Shown here one piece after another: positions 25,751 through 34,424 of a stretch of 64,000 bases of DNA. This stretch comes from DATEKX01 sp963726785 (GTDB lineage Bacteria; Acidobacteriota; Blastocatellia; UBA7656), in the NCBI GenBank assembly GCA_963726785.1, contig CAVSDJ010000007.1:1736001-1800000 (forward strand). Reading direction: 5' to 3'. The notes under the pieces were generated by a model. It was not told where the DNA came from, made no database searches, and worked only from the letters and a program-made list of their open reading frames with translations. Numbering within the stretch: the first letter of the stretch is position 1; each line of letters starts with the position of its first letter. The position numbers and the translations under genes were made by a program.

Positions 25751-27568
25751 AATCTTGCCCGTCGAATTGCGCACCTGCACGTTCAACTCGCCCGCTGATG
25801 ACAGCATCTGTTTCGTGAATCGGCCAACCAGCTCCGTAGCGCTTGAGCTGTCGAGCACTAGCGGGACGTTGTTTATCAATAACTGCGCGCCCGAATCGAA
25901 ATCCGCGCCGGTCACGACAAGCCTGTATTTTTTGCCGTTCGATACAGTGGTCACAGGGTTGATAACTTTGCTCCGCTTCTTTTTGTAAACGAAAAACGAT
26001 GAGAGCTGAGGAGTCTTATCAAGGGGAGGAGGCGGAATGATGTCTCCCTTCGTGACAGCGAACGTTTGCTGATTTGATACGCCGCCATCAAGGTTTCGCA
26101 CTTCGAGCGTGATCGTGCGCTCGGCGGCGATTGCGCTTGCGGGCAGGTCTGCGGCAATCTCGAATCTGTTTAAGCTTTGATCGTACCTGGTCACAAGCGG
26201 CGTGTTATCAGTTACGTTAAAGACAACAGCGCCCGGTTTCAGATGGCGGCCCGTTATCGAAATCGTAACAGCGCTTGATCCCGCTTTTATGCCCGCAGGG
26301 CGGACAGGGCCGATGAAGGGCTGCGCGTCGCTGCCCGTGCGATGTATGCGATAGATGATATGATGATGCTCACTTAAATCGCGGTGAGTGACAGGGTCTA
26401 TGCGCACGATATAGATGTCGCCGCTGATGGGGTCAATCGTCGTTTCGATTGGCCCATCAAACGGGTCTATGGGATTGAATTGCGCGATGAAGCCCGCGTC
26501 TCTCAAAGTGAAATTGGTTGCGCTGCTTCCTTCGACTATGAGACGGCGCAGATCGCCTCCGTAATTTTCCGTGTTCGGCAGGTTCTTGTATAACGTCAAC
26601 AGCAACTGATTTTTGAACTCACCGGCTTGCGGGCCTGTGTAGAAGGCAAGCGATGTCGGTGTCAGATGTCGCGGATACTGAATCGCAGGAGGGCGAACGC
26701 CTGAGCATCCGGGCCTGTCACCGGTCGGCGTTCCTTCGCATTGAGGGAATCCGTAATTGCCGCCCGCGACTACCCAGTTCACTTCTTCGGGCGGAGCAGT
26801 GTCCTCTGGACAGTTCTGCGGGTTCAGTTGGCAAAGCTCGCCCGAACCGCCATCGGTAGCGAACAACTCGCCGGTTTCAGGATGAAACGCCATGCCAAAC
26901 GGATTGCGAAGCCCTGTCGCAAATACATTGATCACAGGGTTGTTAACGTCAATATTAAGGATGGTTGCGTTGAAAACCCGCTCTTCGGGGCGACCAAGAC
27001 TTGCTGTGCCGTTATCGGTTGAAGACCCCTGCCCTATGTAAAGCCTGCCGTCCGGGCCAAACTTGATACGGTCGGTCTGGTGGTCGCCTTCGCTCGGCAA
27101 TCCATCAACTATTGTCACGATTTCATCGGCAACATCATCGCCGTTCGTATCGCGCAGCCGGAGTATTCGACCTACCCCGCCGTTGAAACCGTTGCTTGTC
27201 GCGTAGAGGTCTCCATTCTTAGGATTGAACTCCAGTCCAAGCACTTGCTGAAGGCCGCTTGCAAAAATTTTGAGATTGTCGAGCTTGCCGTCCTCGTTAT
27301 TATCCGGCATGACGAGAATCTTGCCCGAAAGCGTCCCGACAAAGAGCCGCCCGCGCGAATCAAAAGCCATCGAGGTCGGCCCTGTGAAAGCGCTGAGGGC
27401 GAATTCAGGCACGCTCGCGCTGTCTGCAAAAACGTTGAAATCAAATCCCGGCGCGATGACAACTGGGCGCAACTGCGCACGGGTCGTGGACGGAAAACTG
27501 ATTGCTGAGAGCATGAGCGCAAAGATTGCGATGAGGCTCAAGACATATGAAAACTTTGATCTGGGCAA
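25712..27568 (-). CDS. Secreted PQQ/sorbosone-dehydrogenase-like beta-propeller protein
   Basis: A 618-residue exported protein (signal peptide ends near TTRAQ). Residues ~40-400 form a six-bladed propeller of the glucose/sorbosone dehydrogenase type: GPTSMAFDSRGRLFVG, GLEFNPKNGDLYATSN, DRIKFGPDGRLYIGQG, ATGLRNPFGMAFHPETGELFATD. The active-site His of characterised glucose dehydrogenases is plausible in EGDHQTD but unproven. Residues ~420-510 and ~530-618 are two beta sandwich domains of IPT/TIG type. It parallels the next gene upstream (27690-29177), and the two may act on related sugars at the cell surface. Confidence 0.82.
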   Translation of the reverse strand: MPRSKFSYVLSLIAIFALMLSAISFPSTTRAQLRPVVIAPGFDFNVFADSASVPEFALSAFTGPTSMAFDSRGRLFVGTLSGKILVMPDNNEDGKLDNLKIFASGLQQVLGLEFNPKNGDLYATSNGFNGGVGRILRLRDTNGDDVADEIVTIVDGLPSEGDHQTDRIKFGPDGRLYIGQGSSTDNGTASLGRPEERVFNATILNIDVNNPVINVFATGLRNPFGMAFHPETGELFATDGGSGELCQLNPQNCPEDTAPPEEVNWVVAGGNYGFPQCEGTPTGDRPGCSGVRPPAIQYPRHLTPTSLAFYTGPQAGEFKNQLLLTLYKNLPNTENYGGDLRRLIVEGSSATNFTLRDAGFIAQFNPIDPFDGPIETTIDPISGDIYIVRIDPVTHRDLSEHHHIIYRIHRTGSDAQPFIGPVRPAGIKAGSSAVTISITGRHLKPGAVVFNVTDNTPLVTRYDQSLNRFEIAADLPASAIAAERTITLEVRNLDGGVSNQQTFAVTKGDIIPPPPLDKTPQLSSFFVYKKKRSKVINPVTTVSNGKKYRLVVTGADFDSGAQLLINNVPLVLDSSSATELVGRFTKQMLSSAGELNVQVRNSTGKISNTLKITVILEN

Positions 27569-27606
27569 AACTTCACTCCCCTTTGTTCACTGCGGTAATG
27601 CTGATG

Positions 27607-27670
27607 GCGGAATGCGGATTAAACGCGCAACGTCAATCAACGAGGATACCTTTCCTAATCCGCATTCCGC
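27607..27670. repeat. Inverted repeat between the two propeller genes
   Basis: GCGGAATGCGGATTA (27607-27621) pairs perfectly with TAATCCGCATTCCGC (27656-27670) around 34 nt. It lies between the stop of the upstream propeller gene and the start of the downstream one on the minus strand. Confidence 0.8.
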
Positions 27671-27689
27671 AATCCTAAATCCGAAACCC

Positions 27690-29177
27690 CTACTGCTGTG
27701 GCACGACCTGAATCAATATTTTATTCGAGCGTGTATCGTTGGTTCTAACAACTTCGACCGTGAGGGTTTCAGGTTCCTGAAGCATTTTGCGCTTCAACCG
27801 CGCGACGAATACGGGCGTTCCAAGGGCGTTTGTCGTGTAAGTGGTTTCCAACCGGGTTCCGTTGATCACTATAGCTGCGCCTGCGGATTCAGGCACGGGC
27901 ACGGCCCCTTCTTCGGATACGACGATCTCGAACTTCTTCGCGTTCTTTTTGACGGTCACAGGGTCGAACACCTCGCCCGAAGAACGGCGACGGACAAAGG
28001 CTTCTCTTATCGTAAAAGCCTCCGGCAGATCGTTGAGATTTCCGAAGCGGCGGATAGTGCCGTCCGCGCCTACGACGTAAATCTCTCCTGCTTCGTCTTC
28101 GCCGAATGACGTAATGTTGAACGGTGTGTCGAGCACAAGGCTGGTCGTTCCGTCTTTCAACAAGAATATCTCGCCCGTGCAGAAATCGGCGTAGACATAA
28201 GCGCCGACGGGAAGACTGCCGAGCGTGCCTCTGTAGACATACCCGCCTGTGATCGAGCATCGCCCGCCCGTGTGACTGTATTCGGCTATCGGAGCAATTG
28301 AAGACAGAGAGGCGCACATCGAAGGATCATTGCTCGTGCAGTTTGTGCCTTCCTTCACGCGCCAGCCGTAGTTGCCTCCGCGCGTGATGATGTCTATCTC
28401 TTCTCTCGCGTTTTGCCCGACATCGCCCGCATAGAGAGCGCCCGTCGAACGATCAAACGAGAAGCGCCATGGATTGCGAAGCCCGTAAGCGTATATCTCG
28501 TCGCGCCCCGCAGAAGCGATAAAAGGATTGTCCGAAGGCGTCGCGTAAGAGAGTCCCGATTGCGTGCGATCAACATCTATGCGGAGTATTTTGCCGAGCA
28601 ACTCCTGCGTGTTCTGCGCGCGATTGCCGGGATCATTTGCCGAGCCGCCATCGCCCATCGCTATGTAGAGAAACGTGTCCGGGCCGAACTCGATCATTCC
28701 GCCGTTGTGATTTGCAAACGGCTGCGCGATTGTGAGCAGCACGCGCTCGTCGGTCTCCGCAACATTCGGGCTCAGAGCCGAGGCTTGATATTCGGCGATG
28801 ACGGTTGCGCCGTCGGGCCGCCGCGTATAGTTGACGAAGAAGCGGCGATTGGTTGAGAACTGCGGGTGAAAGGCAAGCCCCAACAGCCCGCGCTCTCCGC
28901 CTGAAAGCACCTTCGACGTGATGTTGAGAAAGACCTGTGGCGCGGTCGAACCGGGTCCGAGCACCTTGATGCGCCCGTCCTGCTCGACTATGAAGAGGCG
29001 ACGGCTGCCGTCGTGCGCGTTTGTCAAATAGATGGGACTGCTCAACCCCGCCACCACCTCGACGAGTTCTATGTGAGGGCAGACCCTTGAGCCAGTCGCA
29101 GTCTTATCGAAATTGAGTGAAAAACATATCGCGCTAATTAACGCGAGACACCAGCATAAAATTCTTGCTCTTCGCAT
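27690..29177 (-). CDS. Secreted PQQ-dependent sugar dehydrogenase family protein
   Basis: A 495-residue exported protein (hydrophobic signal at ~8-25). The GSDH propeller (~30-385) carries the diagnostic blocks SPIYLTNAHDGSRRLFIVEQ, GLLGLAFHPQF, FANHNGGMIEFGPD (catalytic-type His), YIAMGDGGSANDPGN, AYGLRNPWRFSFD and GDVGQNAREEI. Four Cys near the middle (NCTSNDPSMC and later) may form disulphides. A C-terminal beta domain (~400-495) resembles the tails of two other propellers in this window. It most likely oxidises an aldose with PQQ in the periplasm. No PQQ biosynthesis gene is visible here. Confidence 0.88.
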   Translation of the reverse strand: MRRARILCWCLALISAICFSLNFDKTATGSRVCPHIELVEVVAGLSSPIYLTNAHDGSRRLFIVEQDGRIKVLGPGSTAPQVFLNITSKVLSGGERGLLGLAFHPQFSTNRRFFVNYTRRPDGATVIAEYQASALSPNVAETDERVLLTIAQPFANHNGGMIEFGPDTFLYIAMGDGGSANDPGNRAQNTQELLGKILRIDVDRTQSGLSYATPSDNPFIASAGRDEIYAYGLRNPWRFSFDRSTGALYAGDVGQNAREEIDIITRGGNYGWRVKEGTNCTSNDPSMCASLSSIAPIAEYSHTGGRCSITGGYVYRGTLGSLPVGAYVYADFCTGEIFLLKDGTTSLVLDTPFNITSFGEDEAGEIYVVGADGTIRRFGNLNDLPEAFTIREAFVRRRSSGEVFDPVTVKKNAKKFEIVVSEEGAVPVPESAGAAIVINGTRLETTYTTNALGTPVFVARLKRKMLQEPETLTVEVVRTNDTRSNKILIQVVPQQ

Positions 29178-29453
29178 AATTCATCCTCTCTTTGGCTGGC
29201 GTTGCTTCGGGGAGCTGATTTCATTTGCGCAGGATCGCCCTGCGATATTCATCCCTGATATAAGCAACGCGGTCCGCGTCCGTTATAAATTCAAGCACGG
29301 GGAACATTAGCGAGCGGTGAGGACTCCTATATTGATTATTTGTGTGGGGACAGAGTTTCAGACAATGGTTATTACGAGCATCAGTTTGACATGCCTGTCG
29401 CTTAAAATATCTTCAAGGTCCGACTTTATCTATTAAACATAAAGGAGCAGATT

Positions 29454-29537
29454 ATGTCTACCCGCGCGAGTTCGACGGCTCCTGTCCAATCAAAAATAAT
29501 TTCAGCAATAACTGTTGACAGTAGTTACTGTTCATAG
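29454..29537 (+). CDS. 27-aa small ORF upstream of the MerR gene
   Basis: ATG 29454 follows an AAAGGAG ribosome site at ideal distance and codes for a 27-residue peptide starting MSTRASSTAPVQ, ending at the TAG that overlaps the merR promoter. It could be a leader peptide, a real microprotein or the stub of a lost gene. The remainder of the 29178-29551 gap shows nothing else I recognise. Confidence 0.3.
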   Translation: MSTRASSTAPVQSKIISAITVDSSYCS

Positions 29538-29543
29538 TAAACT
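29515..29543 (+). promoter_or_regulatory. merR-type promoter with palindromic operator
   Basis: TTGACA (29515-29520), 17 nt, TAAACT (29538-29543). The palindrome ACAGTA-GT-TACTGT (29518-29531) overlaps the -35 and spacer, the usual place for a MerR-family dimer. The regulator's ATG is 9 nt past the -10, so its own transcript would have almost no leader. Confidence 0.55.
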
Positions 29544-29551
29544 TTTCGCGT

Positions 29552-30211
29552 ATGAGAGAAACGTTGAAGAGTTTTCGCGGGCAGAAATTCGTAGGGACGA
29601 CGCAGCTTGCCGATACGGCGGCGCGGTTCATCACTGAATTTGTGCCGCGACAAGAGCGCGGCAGCGTCACCGAAGTGCCGGACGAACGGATGGTGCGTTA
29701 CTACAGCGGCGAAGGGCTTATCTCTCCGCCGGAAGGCAAGCAGGGGCTTTCTGCTGTTTACGGGTACGGTCACTTGTTGCAGTTGCTTGTGATCAAGCGA
29801 TTGCAAGCGGAGCATCTGCCCATCAGAAAAATCAAGGAACTGGTCGAAAGCAAAAGCGAGCGCGAGCTTGAGCAGTTTTTGGGCATGGAAGGCGAAAGCT
29901 CGAAGAAGAACGCTGCGACAGAGTATCTGGAATCTCTGCTCAAGCCGCGCGCGCCTGCGCCGCGAATACCGCCGCCGCCGATGCCTGCGGCGCGGAAGGC
30001 CTCGTCACGCGTGTCTGCGTCAGTAGCAACTTCGCAACAAACGTCTGGTCCTACTTCTGTGAACGCCTGGTCGCGCATCGAAGTCGAGCCGGGACTTGAA
30101 CTGCATATTCGCGGAGACTATCAGTTGCCGGACGACGTTAAAGAAAGGCAGCGCCTTGCGCGAAGAATGTTGAGTGAAATCGAAAATAACGGCCAAGAGC
30201 CGAGAAAGTGA
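29552..30211 (+). CDS. MerR-family transcriptional regulator
   Basis: A 219-residue protein. Residues ~30-100 hold a MerR-like winged helix: VPDERMVRYYSGEGLISPPEG then YGYGHLLQLLVIKRLQAEHLPIRKIKELV. The region before it (1-30) is unusual for MerR. A Pro/Ala-rich linker and a C-terminal segment (~165-219; LHIRGDYQLPDDVKE) of unknown fold follow. No metal-binding Cys cluster is present. The VWA gene begins 10 bp after its stop, so it probably controls that gene. Confidence 0.8.
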   Translation: MRETLKSFRGQKFVGTTQLADTAARFITEFVPRQERGSVTEVPDERMVRYYSGEGLISPPEGKQGLSAVYGYGHLLQLLVIKRLQAEHLPIRKIKELVESKSERELEQFLGMEGESSKKNAATEYLESLLKPRAPAPRIPPPPMPAARKASSRVSASVATSQQTSGPTSVNAWSRIEVEPGLELHIRGDYQLPDDVKERQRLARRMLSEIENNGQEPRK

Positions 30212-30220
30212 GAAGCATGA

Positions 30221-31495
30221 ATGAGCAACACCACTAAACCTACCATCGAAGTCATAACGGAGCGCCCGCTCTTTCCGGCAGGTCAGGAACAGGCCGCAGA
30301 CCTGCTGATTCGCATCACGCCGCCAAAGGTTGAAGGGCAAACGAAGCGACACGGCTTGAACTTGAGCCTCGTGCTGGATCGTTCGGGCGAGCATGGAAGG
30401 CGAGAAGATCGCCCGCGCGCGCGAAGCCGCAGCGTTTTGCATAGACCAGCTTCTGGCCGAAGACCGCATAAGCCTCGTCATATTTGACGACGTGGTTGAA
30501 GTGCTCGCCGCAAGCCAGCCCGCCGAAAACAAAGAGGCGATTAAAGAGCGCATCTCGCACATCCGCGCGCGAAACTCGACGGCGCTGCACGAAGCATGGG
30601 TGCGCGGAGGGATCGAAGTCAGTAGCCATTTAATGCATGATGCCATCAATCGAGTCCTGCTGATTACAGATGGACTGGCGAACGTCGGCGAGACGAATAT
30701 TGATCGCATAGTCACGCAGGCGGGTGAACTGGCGATGCGCGGCGTGACGACTTCGACAATCGGAATTGGCAGGGACTTCAACGAAGACCTGCTCATACCG
30801 ATGGCCGAGGCGGGTCGAGGAAACGCATGGCACGTCGAGCAGGCCGAAGACATGGCGCGCATCTTTGCGACAGAAATGGAAGGGTTGATCGCTCAGACAG
30901 GGCACACCGTAAGTCTCGGTTTTACGCCTTCGGACGGCGTGAAAGTTCAGGATGTGTTGAACGATTTCGAGGTGACTCACACGGGCCGTTACAAGCTTCC
31001 GAACCTTTTGGCCGGTGCGCCAATCGACGTGGTGGTCAGGTTGAAGCTGCCTTCGCAACCAGCGGGCAATCGCTTCAAAGCTTTAGATCTGAGATTAGCG
31101 TGGAACCCGCAAGGCTCGCCGTCAAGCGATAGAGAGATTTTAGGTCAAAGCGCCTTCGTCGAATTTGCCGAGCCGTCTGTGGCCGAAAGTGCGCCGAGCG
31201 ATGAGCGAGTAATCAAAGCCATGCAGTTTCTGATGGCAGCGCGCGCGCGCCGTGAGGCTATCGAGCATCTTGATCGCGGAGACATCACAGCCGCTCGCCA
31301 GAGTGTTGTTGGAGCGACTCAAGCATGGCCCAGGCTTGTGCGCCTTACATGGCAGATTCAGAGGTACAGGAGCAGGCTGAAATGCTCAGTGATCTGGTAG
31401 CGGATTTGTCCAGTTCCGCAGACATCAAAATGTCGCGCAAGAAGATGTCTTATCAGAGCTATCGCTTTTCGCGTCAGAGCAAGCCTGTGAAGTGA
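30221..31495 (+). pseudogene. VWA-domain protein with three one-base insertions
   Basis: The first frame (30221) reads up to LNLSLVLDRSG, exactly inside the MIDAS motif, and then breaks. The next frame continues with SMEGEKIARAREAAAF. Removing one G at 30389 restores DxSxS. Two more +1 shifts follow near 31302 and 31327; with all three bases removed the frame runs to 31495 and gives 423 residues. The restored protein has an N-terminal beta region, a VWA domain (~40-220, later MIDAS Thr/Asp in the STALHEA and LLITDGLANVGE blocks) and a helical tail rich in Glu/Ser. No signal peptide. Either a real pseudogene or, more likely given similar faults elsewhere, an assembly artefact. Role unknown. 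Confidence 0.65.
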
Positions 31496-31502
31496 GAAGT
31501 AT

Positions 31503-31586
31503 AGCCACGAATTGCACGAATGGTTACGAATGATCACGAATAACTTCACTCGTGTTAATTCGCAATCATTCGTGCAATTCGTGGCT
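31503..31586. repeat. Inverted repeat between converging VWA and PAP2 genes
   Basis: Twenty-base arms 31503-31522 and 31567-31586 (AGCCACGAATTGCACGAATG and its complement) match perfectly. The interior also holds partially complementary ACGAAT elements. It ends exactly at the PAP2 stop codon, consistent with a bidirectional terminator. Confidence 0.88.
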
Positions 31587-32319
31587 TCACCTTGTCCGTT
31601 TCGCCTTCAACCGGTTATAAGCTTCTATCATCAGCATCAGCCAGACGCCTCCTGCAAGGTAAGCTCCGAGAGTATCGCTCGGCCAGTGCGCGCCCATGTA
31701 AACGCGCGATATGCTGATCAGAAAAATCAACAATCCAAATAACACGAAAGATGCATTGCGCAGGCGACCGCGTTTGAGCAACACGTAGCTGAGGAAAAGG
31801 AGAAAGCCAAAATATTCTATGAAGAAAGTAACGTGGCCCGAAGGAAAACTGTTATGGTCGTAATGCTTCATCACCTCAATGAGCAAGGGGTCGGGGCGTG
31901 GCCGCGCGATGAGTATCTTTAAAAGGCTGTTCATTGCCGAGCCTAACGACACTCCGATCATGCAGATGAGTCCTTCGAGCCGAAACCCTGCCGCCATCAA
32001 CGCGACTCCCGTGCCCACTATAAGCACAACCGGCGCAAGGTCGCTGCCCAGCCACGATAGCCCTATCATTAAAGAACTGAAACCCGGAAGCGCGATTGAT
32101 CTGATCGCGCGATTGATGCTCACGTCCCATTGGAAGTAGGCGTAGTGGTGAGCCAGCACGGCCAGCACCGCGTAGAAGCTGAGCGCGATGATGAAGACTA
32201 TCTCAGCCCATCGCGCTCGTCGAGCGGCGCGCTCAGGCGAGACCGTCAGATCGGTTTCGCCTCGATCATTTGCGTCGCGTGTTTTCTTCGTCGGTCAATT
32301 TTTCAGTCGCGTCGCTCAT
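31587..32319 (-). CDS. PAP2-family membrane phosphatase (frameshift near N-terminus)
   Basis: Type 2 phosphatidic acid phosphatase with all three catalytic motifs: KILIARPRP, SFPSGH and SRVYMGAHWPSD. Five to six helices. It probably dephosphorylates undecaprenyl-PP or a lipid phosphate at the outer face of the membrane. The core frame has only a GTG (32168) inside the first helix; in-frame coding clearly continues upstream to about 32270 (DRGETDLTVSPERAARRARWAE). An ATG at 32319 starting MSDATEKLTDEENTRR is one frame off. Dropping one A of the run at 32269-32271 joins them to give 243 residues. Confidence 0.82.
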
Positions 32320-32416
32320 CGTACACGGGCATCCTTTGATAGCAAACCTGCACCTCAGCCAGAGCGTATTACTGAAATGGTATCTCGGCAGAGTAGCGTT
32401 AATCCAGCGATTGATT

Positions 32417-32425
32417 TGCTATAAT
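32417..32425 (+). promoter_or_regulatory. Extended -10 element before the BatA-like gene
   Basis: TGC-TATAAT is a perfect extended -10, 35 bp before the ATG at 32461. No convincing -35 box is seen. Confidence 0.4.
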
Positions 32426-32460
32426 CGGAGCCGGGCTATGACGGTTGTGGGATTTTTGAT

Positions 32461-34345
32461 ATGAGATTGCTTTCGGCGAGCGCGCTGTGGTGGATGCTCA
32501 CGGGCGCGATAATCATCTTTTTCTATCTGCTCAAACTCAAGCGCAAGCGGCGCGTTGTGCCGAGCGTATTCTTGTGGCAACGCGCGCTTGAAGAAGTGGA
32601 AGCAAACGCTCCCTTCAAAAAATTGCGTCGCAGCCTTCTCCTCTTATTGCAACTCGTGGCGCTCGCGGCGCTCGTCTTTGCGCTCGCGCGTCCTCTCATC
32701 ACCATGCGCTCGCTCGCTTCGGGAAGCACTATAATCATCATTGATTCGACCGCTGAGCATGAGCGCCCGTGACGAAGGCGGGCGCTCGCGCCTCGACCGA
32801 GCTAAAGAACTCGCCCGCGACATGGTTAACGGGCTGGGAGGCGATGATCGCGCGGCTATAATCGAAAGCTCGTCGCGCGTCACCGTTCGTTCGTCGCTCA
32901 CTTCAGACCGTGCCGCGCTCGTCTCGGCAATCAACGATGTGCAGGAGACGGATGCGGCGGGAGGTCTTACGGACGCGTGCGACTGGCTGAACAGATAGCA
33001 AAGACGGAGCGCGACGCGAGCATGGTTGTAATCAGCGACGGCGGTAACGCCTCCCTCGCTTCTGATCTCAGCTCGCAGTCAGGCACTGCATCTCTTCGCT
33101 TCGTTCGTGTCGGCAAGCGAGCAGACAATGTCGGCATCCTTGCGATGAACTCGCGTTCGGCTGATGCCAGCCGCCGCGAGTTGTTCGCATCAATCGCAAA
33201 CTTTGGCGACAGCGACCGAACGCTGGGCGTCGAGTTAAAGATTGATGGCGAGCTTGCGGACGCGCGAACCGTGAACGTAGCTGCACATGACCGCACGGCG
33301 CTCTTGTTTGATTCGCTGCCCGAATCAGGCGGGCTTGCCGAATTGACGCTTGATCTCAGCGACGACCTCGCATCTGACAACTTAGCTTATGCTTTTCTGC
33401 TTGACGCGCGACGCCTTCGAGTCGGCGTTGCGAGCGACAATCAGTTTCTGCTTCGCGCGATTGCGGTCAACACGGATTTAGACGCGCGCAGGATCAATGC
33501 GAACACGAGTCTTTCAGAATTCGATTGCATAGTGAGCGATGGAACGCTTCGCCCTGATTTTATCGAAGGCAATCGCTCGCTGCTGGCAATCAATCCTTCG
33601 GACGTTCAAGGATTATGGCGCGCGATCGGGGCGCAAGAACGGCCTGAGATCACGACGGTCGAGCGTTCGCATCCGGTCAATAGCTTTCTCAGTTATGCAG
33701 ACCTTCATGTCGAAAGCGCGCTCGCGCCGCGAAGTGGCTTCGTGGCTTCGGCCCATTGCAACAAGCGGAAATGACGCGCTGATCTGGGCAGGCGATGACG
33801 GCCACCGTCGCGTTGTGATGATCGGGTTCGATCTGGCGCAAAGCGACCTGCCGCTCAAAGTCGAGTTTCCAATATTGCTTGCGAACTCAATCGCATGGCT
33901 CGCTGGCCGCGATGCTTTGACTGATGACAGAGCCGTGCGCGCAGGTCAGCCCGCGTTGATTCGCACCACACAAAGCGGGGCAACTATAACAACGCCGACC
34001 GGCGACGCGCAGGAAGTTGCCGCGCGCGACGGCTCGATCATTTTTGCTGATACTATGCGCGTTGGCGCTTATCAAGTGAACGACTCGCAAGCCGTTCGCC
34101 GCAAGTTTGTTGAGCGAATCGGAATCCAATATCGCGCCGCGCGATTCGATAAGACGCGCACTGGTGAAGTGAGCGGGCAGGTTGAAACGTTCAACTCGGA
34201 GCGCGAGGCGTGGCGATGGGTCGCGCTCGCCGTGCTTGCCGTGTTGACGATTGAGTGGTGGGTTTATCACAGGAGAATCACATCTAGTGCAGCATATTCG
34301 CCGCAGAGGCTTGCAGAGAACACAGAGATGACGCAGAGGTTATGA
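32461..34345 (+). pseudogene. BatA-like membrane VWA protein with three frameshifts
   Basis: Starts with the BatA N-terminal pattern (ALWWMLTGAIIIFFYLLKLKRKRR, PFKKLRRSLLLLLQLVALAALVFALARP), so two helices then a VWA domain. The frame breaks inside the MIDAS (IIIIDSTA / SMSARDEGG) by an extra G at 32755, then by a missing base after 32977, then by an extra C at ~33727. With these corrected the frame is continuous to 34345 (627 residues): VWA, a CARDB-like beta region, a GATase-like segment (WAGDDGHRRVVMIGFDL) and a C-terminal helix (VALAVLAVLTIEWWVYHRR). The final ~18 codons enter the inverted repeat at 34301. Likely partner of the next gene. Decay versus assembly error is unresolved. Confidence 0.65.
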
Positions 34346-34389
34346 TATTATCATCTGCGCTGCCTCTGCGATCTCGGCGTCTCTGCAGG
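34301..34389. repeat. Imperfect GCAGAG-type inverted repeat
   Basis: The left arm (34301-34339) is rich in GCAGAG and the right arm (34355-34389) in CTCTGC; they pair imperfectly around an AT-rich loop. Units resemble those of the repeat at 37385-37480. It lies between the two VWA genes and includes the stop of the first. Confidence 0.7.
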
Positions 34390-34424
34390 TGAACATGTCT
34401 CGCACATAGTATCTTTAAATTTTG

